From positions 1 to 41,281 of the forward strand of contig CAZLWE010000027.1 in NCBI GenBank assembly GCA_964562985.1: 41,281 nt of DNA, in the 5' to 3' direction. The notes beneath the pieces were generated by a model. It did no database searches. It saw nothing but the letters and a program-made list of their open reading frames with translations, and was not told the DNA's origin. This stretch comes from SHLQ01 sp964562985 (GTDB lineage: Bacteria > Actinomycetota > Acidimicrobiia > Acidimicrobiales > SHLQ01). The position numbers were made by a program, and so were the translations under genes. Positions 15,866-23,477 of this stretch are shown in pieces; position 1 is the stretch's first letter, and every line of letters starts with the position of its first letter.

Positions 15866-16948
15866 CTATCCCAACAGGACGAAATCGTCGGCGTGGATCA
15901 CGACTTGCCCGTCTAGTTCGGCATCGATGTCCGCTCTGGAGACACGCGCCAACCCTTTGGCGAACACGTCGCCGTTGGCATTGGCGACCTCGATCGGATC
16001 ACGACGATCGAAGGATCCATCGACCCCGACGATGCCCACGGACAACAGCGATCGCCCGCCCTGGGAGAGCGCGTTCTGCGCGCCTTCGTCAACGATCACA
16101 CGGGCGGCCGCTGAAAGGGCGAACTCTATCCACAGCTTTCGAGCTGACGTCACCGCACCCTGAGGTGGCACGCTCGTTCCAACGCCCGCGAGCCCAGCGA
16201 CGGCATCGGAAATCACCGATTCGCGTTTCGCGTTGGCGATGACGGTACGTATCCCCGAGCGGGAGGCGATCTTGGCGGCGGTCAGTTTCGATGCCATGCC
16301 CCCAGACCCCCGGGCGCTTCCCGCACCACCAATGGTGTCGGCGTCGAGATCGTCGAAGTCGGCAATCTCCTCAATCAGTGAAGCCGTCGGGTCGACGTTG
16401 GGGTCCGCCGTAAGCACCCCGTCGGTGTCGGTCAACAGGACGAGCGTGTCCGCCTCGACCATGTTCGCTACCAAGGCCGCGATGCGGTCGTTGTCGCCGT
16501 AACGAATCTCCGAATCGGTGACGGCATCGTTCTCGTTAACGATAGGGATCACACCAAGCTCGTGCAGTTTGTTCAGCGTCGACCTGGCGTGCAGGTACTG
16601 GGAGCGGTCACCGAAGTTGTGCGGCGCAAGAAGGATCTGACCCACGACGAGTTCGCTCGAGGCAAACGCTCGACGCCACGTCTCCACCAGGGTCGGTTGT
16701 CCGATCGACGAGATGGCCTGAAGGGCAACCGCATCGCCTGGTCGCGCTCCAGCGTCGAGCCCGAGCGCGGGAAGCCCCGCTGCAATCGCACCCGACGAAA
16801 CGACCGTGACTCGGGAGCCATCCGCATGGAGTAGCGCTAACTCCGAAGCGACTCGGTCGATAAAGGCGATATCGATTACCCCATCAGCATCGGTAAGCGA
16901 TGACGTACCGAGCTTGACGACGACGTTCTGTGCGAGGTCGGAACTCAT
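15866..16948 (-). CDS. proB: glutamate 5-kinase
   Basis: ProB phosphorylates glutamate in the first step of proline synthesis. The amino acid kinase domain runs over about the first 250 residues: VVVKLGTSSLTDADG, VTVVSSGAIAAGLPALG, PIVNENDAV and LLTDTDGVLTADPNVD. A glycine-rich loop has RGSGGMASKLTAAKIASRSG, and a C-terminal PUA domain covers about 270-355. The total of 360 residues is normal. Its ATG overlaps the obg stop by 4 bases (ATGA), so it is translationally coupled to obg. A proA gene does not follow, as it often does elsewhere. Confidence 0.96.
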   Translation of the reverse strand: MSSDLAQNVVVKLGTSSLTDADGVIDIAFIDRVASELALLHADGSRVTVVSSGAIAAGLPALGLDAGARPGDAVALQAISSIGQPTLVETWRRAFASSELVVGQILLAPHNFGDRSQYLHARSTLNKLHELGVIPIVNENDAVTDSEIRYGDNDRIAALVANMVEADTLVLLTDTDGVLTADPNVDPTASLIEEIADFDDLDADTIGGAGSARGSGGMASKLTAAKIASRSGIRTVIANAKRESVISDAVAGLAGVGTSVPPQGAVTSARKLWIEFALSAAARVIVDEGAQNALSQGGRSLLSVGIVGVDGSFDRRDPIEVANANGDVFAKGLARVSRADIDAELDGQVVIHADDFVLLG

Positions 16949-18192
16949 AGGTCTTCTTCGTACTCAAAGGAGAGGTCGCCGATGTGGATGATGTCGCCGT
17001 CTCTGGCCCCGGCATTTCGCAGCGCCTTGTTGACCCCGAGCGACTCGAGGCGCTGCTGTGCGTGTTGCAACGCCTCCGGCTCGGTCAGATCGCTGAGGCG
17101 AACCGCACGGAGCGCTTGTCGGCTATGCACCGCATAGGAGGTATCGCTGAGGCGCTCGATCTCGATGGACTCGGCGATGGGCCGGTGGATCGTGATCGCC
17201 ATGTCGCTATCGGCTTCACTTGCTGAGCGAGCCTCTCGCACGAGATCGGCGAGGCGACCGGTCAGCTGAGGAATCCCCGCACCGGTGATTGACGAGATGG
17301 TGAGCCCGTCGTAGTCGTTTTCGGGGGCCATATCGGCCTTTGAGGCCACCATGAGGCGTGGACGGTCGAGCAGATCGGGCTGATAAGCCTCCAGTTCCCG
17401 CAGGAGCGCCGATTCCTGGTCTTCGGGGGTCACCGCATCCCAAGGGGCCAGATCGAGCAGAACGCACAAAACACGGGCTCTCTCGACGTGGCGAAGGAAC
17501 TGATGCCCAAGCCCTTTGCCCTCTGCGGCCCCTTCGATGAGACCCGGGATGTCGGCGACGACCATCTCGAAGTCGTCTTCCTCGATACGGACCACACCGA
17601 GATTGGGTTCGAGCGTGGTGAAGGGATAGTTGGCGATCTTGGGCTTGGCTGCCGAGATACGCGAGATCAGCGTGGACTTTCCGACGTTCGGAAAGCCCAC
17701 GAGCGCGACATCAGCAACGAGTTTGAGCTCGAGTCGAAGCCAGCGCTCCTCGCCCTCTTCGCCCTGCTCAGCAAAGGCTGGTGCACGTCGCTTGTTCGAC
17801 AGGAACCGCGCATTTCCCTTGCCGCCCTCACCGCCCGCAGCGGCAAGGAACCGGTCGCCGTGATGGGCGAGGTCGGCAAGTTGGTTGCCATCGAAGTCGT
17901 AGACGATGGTGCCTTCGGGTACGGGAACCTCAAGGTCGGGCTGGGACGGGCCGTGCTTCTTGGCGCCGCTTCCGTGCTTTCCAGACTTTCCTTTGCGGTG
18001 CGGGTGATCTCGGAACGACAGCAGCGATGCCGAGTTGTGATCGGCGACAAGCCAGATGCTCCCGCCGTTGCCCCCATCGCCACCGTCGGGACCACCCTTG
18101 GAAACGTGCGCTTCACGACGAAACGACACGCACCCCGCGCCACCATTGCCACCTTGGACGTTGATGTTGCACTCGTCAACGAAATTGGACAC
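16945..18192 (-). CDS. obgE: GTPase Obg/CgtA
   Basis: Obg is an essential GTPase in 50S ribosome assembly and stress control. The 415-residue protein has the glycine-rich Obg fold (residues 1-157, with GGNGGAGCVSFRRE and KGGPDGGDGGNGGS). The G domain follows with G1 GFPNVGKST (about 166-174), switch II VADIPGLIEGA (about 212-222) and the G4-like VASKAD. A C-terminal OCT domain covers about 340-415 (RPIAESIEIERLSDTSYAV). The start is GTG at 18192. It lies 39 bases after rpmA, the standard rplU-rpmA-obg order, and overlaps proB. Confidence 0.97.
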   Translation of the reverse strand: MSNFVDECNINVQGGNGGAGCVSFRREAHVSKGGPDGGDGGNGGSIWLVADHNSASLLSFRDHPHRKGKSGKHGSGAKKHGPSQPDLEVPVPEGTIVYDFDGNQLADLAHHGDRFLAAAGGEGGKGNARFLSNKRRAPAFAEQGEEGEERWLRLELKLVADVALVGFPNVGKSTLISRISAAKPKIANYPFTTLEPNLGVVRIEEDDFEMVVADIPGLIEGAAEGKGLGHQFLRHVERARVLCVLLDLAPWDAVTPEDQESALLRELEAYQPDLLDRPRLMVASKADMAPENDYDGLTISSITGAGIPQLTGRLADLVREARSASEADSDMAITIHRPIAESIEIERLSDTSYAVHSRQALRAVRLSDLTEPEALQHAQQRLESLGVNKALRNAGARDGDIIHIGDLSFEYEEDL

Positions 18193-18231
18193 GGGACTAC
18201 CCTGCCAGACAAGTGTGTAAGTGAGGGTTAA

Positions 18232-18486
18232 TTAACCCTCGGTGATGATGTCGACGAGCTTGCGTCCGTTGCGCTTACCGAACTTTACGGTGCCGGCAGA
18301 AAGTGCGAAGAGCGTGTCGTCGCCGCCCTTTCCAACATTGTTCCCAGGATGGAACTTGGTGCCGCGCTGGCGAACGAGGATCGACCCGGCGGTGACTGCG
18401 CCACCGTCGTATACCTTCACGCCGAGGCGCTGTGCGTTTGAGTCACGACCGTTCCGTGTAGAACCGCCACCCTTGGTCTTCGACAT
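18232..18486 (-). CDS. rpmA: 50S ribosomal protein bL27
   Basis: This 84-residue bL27 begins MSKTKGGGSTRNGRDSNAQR and contains GGAVTAGSILVRQRGTKFHP, both hallmark sequences. Its N-terminus reaches the peptidyl transferase centre. There is no Firmicutes-type cleaved extension. AGAGGAAA before the ATG is a strong ribosome site. It lies between rplU and obg. Confidence 0.97.
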   Translation of the reverse strand: MSKTKGGGSTRNGRDSNAQRLGVKVYDGGAVTAGSILVRQRGTKFHPGNNVGKGGDDTLFALSAGTVKFGKRNGRKLVDIITEG

Positions 18487-18516
18487 ATCGTTTCCTCTTT
18501 CGTTCTCGTAGTTCGC

Positions 18517-18825
18517 TTAGCCGGCCTTGATCGAGGTGACCTCGATCGTGCTCAATGCTTGGCGATGTCCCCAACGCGTGCGCTGGTTGGACTTGTTCTT
18601 GTAGGTGAAGCCTTCGATCTTCTTCCCACGCTTGTCCTCGATGATCTTCACGCCGACCGATGCACCGGAGAGCTGATCGGGAGTGGCAAGCACCGTGCTG
18701 CCGTCAACGAGCAGGACGGGGGTCAACGAAGCGGTGTCGTCGACGTCGCCCATGCGATTGACGTCAAGAACCTGGCCTTCTTCAACGCGGTACTGACGAC
18801 CGCCGGTCTTAATTACGGCATACAT
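18517..18825 (-). CDS. rplU: 50S ribosomal protein bL21
   Basis: This 102-residue bL21 starts MYAVIKTGGRQYRVEEGQVL and contains KIIEDKRGKKIEGFTYKNKS and the basic RWGHRQALSTIEV tail, all family signatures. It binds 23S rRNA in the large subunit. It is the first gene of the rplU-rpmA-obg-proB operon. AGGAT lies 9 bases before the ATG. The 98-base gap to the acyl-CoA dehydrogenase gene should hold the operon promoter. Confidence 0.97.
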   Translation of the reverse strand: MYAVIKTGGRQYRVEEGQVLDVNRMGDVDDTASLTPVLLVDGSTVLATPDQLSGASVGVKIIEDKRGKKIEGFTYKNKSNQRTRWGHRQALSTIEVTSIKAG

Positions 18826-18923
18826 AACTCGTTGATCCTAACTGGAACCACCCACGTTTCCGCCATCTCAAACCTGTTCTGTGGTCCCTGAGCGTAGCTA
18901 TCGCCCGCTCACGGTCGCCAGAT

Positions 18924-20114
18924 CTAGTGGTCGAGTTCGTTGAATGGCACACCACGGTCGACCGAAGGCGGTCGCGGCAGCCCGAGCACCCGTTCACCGA
19001 TGATGTTTCGCTGGATCTCGTCCGTGCCGCCCGCAATCCCGATCTGGAAGCTCGACACGGTGTCGTGACCGACCTCTTCGCCAGCTGAGGCTTCCTCTGC
19101 GGCTTCCCACGCGATCGACCCCATGCCGTGGATCGACGCGGCGATCTCACGGAACCTCCAGGCGACTGCCGATCCCGCGAGTTTGCCGAGAGATCCGCCG
19201 GGGCCGGGGGCCTTGCCCGACTCCATGTCGGCCCGTGCCCGCATGGCGACCATCGCTTTGGTCGTCTCCATCGAGTACAGCTGCATCAGCTCGTCGCGAA
19301 CCACGGGGTTATCGATCGCGCCGTTTGCCTTGGCCGAAGCGACGAGCTTGTCGAAAGAGGGCTGGGTGATATCGCCACCACCGATGCTCCCAATCGCGAC
19401 CCGCTCGTACATCAACATGGCCGTCGCTTGGTTCCACCCATTGTTCTGCTCGCCGAGAAGCCAGGCCTTGGGGATGGCGAGGTCGGTGAAGAACACCTCG
19501 TTGAAGTGCGTTCCACCATCGATCTGGTGGATCGGGCGGATCTCCACCCCCGGCGCTTTCATATCGACGATGAACATCGAGATACCGGCGTGCTTGGGGG
19601 CGTGGGGGTCGGTACGGGCGATGATCACGCCATAGTCGGACTCATGCGCGAGTGTCGTCCAGACCTTCTGGCCGTTGATGATCCACGTGTCGCCGTCGAG
19701 TTCAGCCTTTGCGCGAAGCGACGCCACATCGGAACCGGCGCTCGGCTCAGAGAACATCTGGCACCACATCGTTTCGCCCCGAATGAGGGCGGGCATGAAC
19801 TCCGTCTTCTGGTCCTCGGTGCCGAAGTCGTTCAGCACCGGCAGGCACATGCCATGCGAGATCACGAAGTCTCGATCTATCGCCGGGAACTGGGCCTTTT
19901 CGGCCCGCCAAATCTTGTCGTGTTCTTCGGTCAGGCCAGCGCCACCGTAGGCAGGGTCATAGACCAGGCCGCCAAATCCCGCATCGGCGGCTGCACCGAG
20001 AAACGCCTTAGCCTCAGCGACCGACTCCGCTGCCCCGGTCGCGTGCGCGGTGAGGAACTCTCTGCATCGGAGCCCAAAGGCCTTAGCCTCATCGAGTGTT
20101 AACGCGGTCGCCAT
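18924..20114 (-). CDS. acyl-CoA dehydrogenase family protein
   Basis: This 396-residue flavoprotein is predicted to oxidise an acyl-CoA to the enoyl-CoA. The signatures are QMFSEPSAGSDVASLRAKAE (substrate and FAD region), TWIINGQKVWTT and the C-terminal GIAGGTDEIQRNIIGERVLG. Length and domain order (helical N-domain, beta-barrel, helical C-domain) are normal. Substrate chain length cannot be read from the sequence. It diverges from the malic enzyme gene with 39 bases between the starts, so the two may share a control region. Confidence 0.93.
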   Translation of the reverse strand: MATALTLDEAKAFGLRCREFLTAHATGAAESVAEAKAFLGAAADAGFGGLVYDPAYGGAGLTEEHDKIWRAEKAQFPAIDRDFVISHGMCLPVLNDFGTEDQKTEFMPALIRGETMWCQMFSEPSAGSDVASLRAKAELDGDTWIINGQKVWTTLAHESDYGVIIARTDPHAPKHAGISMFIVDMKAPGVEIRPIHQIDGGTHFNEVFFTDLAIPKAWLLGEQNNGWNQATAMLMYERVAIGSIGGGDITQPSFDKLVASAKANGAIDNPVVRDELMQLYSMETTKAMVAMRARADMESGKAPGPGGSLGKLAGSAVAWRFREIAASIHGMGSIAWEAAEEASAGEEVGHDTVSSFQIGIAGGTDEIQRNIIGERVLGLPRPPSVDRGVPFNELDH

Positions 20115-20153
20115 GCCGTGATCGTAGCTGCGACTCAGTAAGGTTTGCCCAAT

Positions 20154-21560
20154 ATGGATCCAAGCGAAACGACCTCCACCCAGTACTCACTGAATTTCAC
20201 GGTGAATGTGCACAACGTGCCTGGTGTGCTGGGCCGGCTGACGAGTGCTATCGGTGCCGCAGGAGGGAACATCTTCGCGATCAACAACTTCGTTGCCAAA
20301 GGGCCCGTGCTCCAACGCTCCATCGTGGTGAACTGTTCAAGCGTTGAACACCAGCAGGTACTCATTGACACAGTCGGCGACGTCGAGGGCATCGAACTGC
20401 TCGATGTCTACGACCGGACCTTCCGCATGCACGAGGGCGGCAAGATCGAGACCGACCCGCTGTGCCCTGTTGGGGACGTCGACGATCTCTCGATGGCCTA
20501 CACCCCCGGTGTAGCTCGCGTTTGTAAGGCAATCGCCGCAGACGAACGACTCGCCGACGATTACACCATCCGACGCAACACCGTCGCAATCGTGAGCGAC
20601 GGCACCGCCGTGCTCGGTCTCGGCGACATCGGCCCAAAGGCGGCCATGCCCGTGATGGAGGGCAAGGCGCTGTTGTTCAAGGAGTTCGCGGGTGTCGACG
20701 CGTTCCCGATCTGCCTCGACACCAAGGACCCCGACGAGATCATCGAAACCGTCGTGCGGCTCTCCCCGAGCTTCGGGGGTATCAACCTCGAAGACATCGC
20801 CGCTCCCGGTGCCTTCTACATCGAAGAGGAACTGAAGAAGCGTCTCGACATTCCCGTCTTCCACGACGACCAGCACGGCACTGCGGTGGTCGTGTTGGCC
20901 GGGCTTCGCAATGCGCTCAAAGTCGCGGGCAAGAACCTCGAGGACGTCTCCGTCGTATTGAGCGGCGTCGGCGCAGCGGGAATCGCTATTGGCAAAATCC
21001 TCCTCGGCGCGGGCATCGGCCACCTGGTTGGCGTAGACGCGCACGGTGCGGTGTGGGACGGCGACGAGCAGCTGAATCCCGCCCAGCAAGCCTTTGCCGA
21101 ACGCACCAATCAGCGAGGGCTGAAAGGTTCGCTGAGCGAGGTCATCGTTGGCGCCGACGTATTCATCGGTGTGAGCGCACCAGACATCTTGACCCCAACC
21201 GACGTCGAGTCGATGGCCAAGGACCCAATCGTGTTCGCGATGGCCAACCCTGACCCCGAGATCCGACCCGAACTCGTTGAGGGTCTCGTGTCGGTAATGG
21301 CGACCGGGCGCAGCGATTTTCCGAATCAGATCAACAACGTGTTGGCGTTCCCCGGGATCTTCCGTGGCGCGCTCAACGCGAAGGCCACCGACATCACCGA
21401 GAACATGAAGCTGGCCGCGGCAAAGGCGATCGCCGACGAGGTCAGCTCCGACGAGCTCTCGCCCACGCACATCATCCCCAGCGTGTTCGACCCTGCGGTA
21501 AGCGCCCGAGTGGCCGATGCGGTCGAAAAGGCCGCCTGCGACGACGGCATCTGCCGATAA
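20154..21560 (+). CDS. NAD-type malic enzyme with N-terminal ACT domain
   Basis: Malic enzyme decarboxylates malate to pyruvate with reduction of NAD(P). The first 85 residues form an ACT domain (NVHNVPGVLGRLTSAIGAAG) that probably binds an effector such as an amino acid. The catalytic part follows: DLSMAYTPGVARVCKAI, VLGLGDIGPKAAMPVMEGKA, IPVFHDDQHGTAVV, a Rossmann segment VVLSGVGAAGIAIGKIL, and SDFPNQINNVLAFPGIFRGA. I start at the ATG at 20154, with AAGG about 10 bases upstream; an in-frame TTG at 20145 is less likely. The short catalytic form (about 380 residues) is the bacterial MaeB/SfcA-like type without a phosphotransacetylase domain. Confidence 0.93.
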   Translation: MDPSETTSTQYSLNFTVNVHNVPGVLGRLTSAIGAAGGNIFAINNFVAKGPVLQRSIVVNCSSVEHQQVLIDTVGDVEGIELLDVYDRTFRMHEGGKIETDPLCPVGDVDDLSMAYTPGVARVCKAIAADERLADDYTIRRNTVAIVSDGTAVLGLGDIGPKAAMPVMEGKALLFKEFAGVDAFPICLDTKDPDEIIETVVRLSPSFGGINLEDIAAPGAFYIEEELKKRLDIPVFHDDQHGTAVVVLAGLRNALKVAGKNLEDVSVVLSGVGAAGIAIGKILLGAGIGHLVGVDAHGAVWDGDEQLNPAQQAFAERTNQRGLKGSLSEVIVGADVFIGVSAPDILTPTDVESMAKDPIVFAMANPDPEIRPELVEGLVSVMATGRSDFPNQINNVLAFPGIFRGALNAKATDITENMKLAAAKAIADEVSSDELSPTHIIPSVFDPAVSARVADAVEKAACDDGICR

Positions 21561-21584
21561 CCAACGCTGGTCTACCATCTGCAG

Positions 21585-22700
21585 GTGAGCGTGCGTAGAT
21601 TTCTGGCCTTCCTGCCCGCGCTTGTGCTGCTGGCGATCCTTGCAGCGGTGACTGGATCGGGCGTCGAGCGCGATAGCAATACCGATATCGCGGCCAACGA
21701 CTGGCCTGGAATCACCGATGTGCCGGACCCGCTCACCGTGTTTGACCCCACACTCGGCGGCGCCGGCCCAACCGGGTTTCGCCCCTTGCTCGCCCGCGAC
21801 CAGATCGAGCCGGTCTACCAACCGCGCTTCACCAGGGCGTCTGGCGTGACCTGGAACCCTGAGGATCTCGTGATCGGGGTCAACCTCGAGGGTGAGGCTC
21901 GGGCCTACCCCATTGGTTTCCTCACCCAGCGGGAGATGGTGGTCGACAACCACCGGGGCATACCGACGCTGGTCACCTGGTGACCGCTTTGCGCAACGGC
22001 GATAGTTCATCGCCGAGAAGTAAACGGCGAGGAAGTGGTCTTCGGCAATCAAGGCGGGCTCTTCGCTAACGCGATGACGTGGTGGGACCACGGCACCGGG
22101 TCGTTGTGGAGCCAACCAAACGGTCTGGCTATCGACGGACCACGCGCGGGGGATCAGCTCCAACTGCTCCCCTCGTCGCTCACGACGTGGGCCGACTGGC
22201 AAGCCGAGCATCCTGACACGCTCGCTCTCGCGGTGCTGAACCCACGATCAGGGTTTTCGCTCGACCAACTAGCGATCGTCGTCAGCCTCGGCGACGAATC
22301 CAAGGCCTACCCCTTCCCTCGCGTACAACGCGAACAGGTCGTCAACAGTGAAGTGGCAGGAGTGCCTCTCGCAGTCGTCTCGTTCATGGGCGACGACGGC
22401 TGGGCGGTTCTCTCCCGACAGCTCGACGAGGAGGTCATCGAACTCAAGGCGGTTGACGGCGTCGTCTCCGAGGTCGACGGAACACGCACATGGGATGCGG
22501 CTACCGGCATCGGCTTAGCCGACACCGAACAAAGCCTCGACAGCCTTCCCTCGCTAACGTCATTTCCACGTGACTATCTGCGGTTCTTTCAAAACGGGGT
22601 CTTCTGGCTTCCCACCGGACTCGTTCCAGTCGCTGGTTGCACGTGGGACCAAGGAACCGACGCCTGGAACCTGCGCGGTCTCGTCGAGTGCGGCGAGTAA
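21585..22700 (+). CDS. DUF3179 protein, candidate selenoprotein (in-frame TGA at 21981-21983)
   Basis: One frame runs from GTG 21585 to TAA 22700 (371 residues), broken only by TGA at codon 133. An N-terminal hydrophobic segment suggests export or anchoring. DUF3179 features lie on both sides of the TGA. Before it: VIGVNLEGEARAYPIGFLTQ, REMVVDN and GIPTLVTW. After it: PLCATAIVHRREVNGEEVVF, WWDHGTGSLWSQ and TTWADWQAEHPDTLAL. The family reads T(Y/W)CPLCGT at this point, so TGA takes the place of the first Cys of a CxxC pair. A SECIS-like hairpin follows at 21997-22015. I read it as Sec-Pro-Leu-Cys, a redox-type UxxC. A nonsense mutation is the alternative, but the frame stays clean for 239 codons after the TGA. 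The function of DUF3179 is unknown to me. A TauE/SafE gene follows after 3 bases. Confidence 0.78.
21997..22015 (+). promoter_or_regulatory. SECIS-like hairpin just after the in-frame TGA
   Basis: CGGCGAT (21997-22003) and ATCGCCG (22009-22015) form a perfect 7-bp stem around the 5-base loop AGTTC. The loop has a G at its second position, and 20 bases separate the TGA from the loop. Bacterial SECIS models, as I recall them, need a stem of 4-16 bp, a loop of 3-14 bases with a G in the first two positions, and a TGA-to-loop distance of roughly 16-37 bases. All are met. The element would bind the elongation factor SelB. Confidence 0.7.
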
Positions 22701-22703
22701 CCG

Positions 22704-23462
22704 ATGAGCACCATCGACATCATCATTCTCATCGTCGGCGGCATCTTCGCCGGTGTGGTCAATGCGATGGCCGGTGGCGGATCGACCCTCACGGTTCCCC
22801 TGCTCGTGTTGGCTGGCGTCCCCGGCGGTGCAGCGAATGGCTCAAACCGCGTCGGCATCCTCACCTCGAACATCACCGCCTTCTTGAGCTTCCGCCGCGA
22901 GGGCAAGCACGTCGCTATTGGCCAGCTCATCCCGATCATCCCTCCAGCGCTCGCCGGTGCAGCGGTTGGCGCGTTCGGAATCAGCCAACTGACCGACGAC
23001 ACCTTCGAGACGGTGTTTGGGTTGTTGATGATCCCGATCATCATCCTCACGGTCAACAAACCAAAGCCGAACCTCGACGCGCAAACATGGCCGCTCGCGG
23101 TTACCATCGGCGTGTTCTTCCTCATCGGGATCTACGCCGGTGCAATACAGGCCGGGGTCGGACTCGTGCTTCTCGCCGCGCTCAATCGTTCCGGGTTGGA
23201 CTTGGTCACCGCGAACGTCGTGAAAGTGATTTTCACGACGTTTGCCACGCTCATCGCGCTGCCCATCTTCATCATCGAGGGCAACGTGCGCTGGGCTCCC
23301 GCCATCATCTTGGCGATCGGTTTGTCGATCGGTGGATGGGTGGGCGCAAAGCTCGCCGTGCGCGGCGGGGAACGTTGGATTCGACCCGTCATGACCGTGG
23401 CAGCGGTTGCGCTCGCGCTGCGTCTGCTCGGGTTCTACTCCTGGATAGGCAGCCTGCTGTAA
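22704..23462 (+). CDS. TauE/SafE family permease (sulfite/anion exporter type)
   Basis: This 252-residue membrane protein has about eight hydrophobic segments in two halves. The family start GGIFAGVVNAMAGGGSTLTV and the repeat-half motif IYAGAIQAGVGLVLLAALNR with NVVKVIFTTFATLIALPIF are clear. TauE/SafE proteins move sulfite, sulfonates or other small organic anions, usually outward. The gene begins 3 bases after the DUF3179 stop, so the two are very likely one transcript. That pairing suggests a shared role in sulfur or redox chemistry, which is inference. It converges with the acyl-CoA synthetase gene. Confidence 0.9.
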   Translation: MSTIDIIILIVGGIFAGVVNAMAGGGSTLTVPLLVLAGVPGGAANGSNRVGILTSNITAFLSFRREGKHVAIGQLIPIIPPALAGAAVGAFGISQLTDDTFETVFGLLMIPIIILTVNKPKPNLDAQTWPLAVTIGVFFLIGIYAGAIQAGVGLVLLAALNRSGLDLVTANVVKVIFTTFATLIALPIFIIEGNVRWAPAIILAIGLSIGGWVGAKLAVRGGERWIRPVMTVAAVALALRLLGFYSWIGSLL

Positions 23463-23477
23463 GCCCGGAAGCCCGGT

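Noticed and set aside
20337..22211. 624-codon minus-strand open frame across the malic enzyme and DUF3179 genes
   Set aside because: It spans two convincing plus-strand genes and an intergenic gap, and its product shows no domain.
21585..22700. Frameshift or two separate genes in the DUF3179 region
   Set aside because: Both halves lie in the same frame (450 bases between the first start and the later ATG, divisible by 3), and the only interruption is one TGA at a conserved Cys position.
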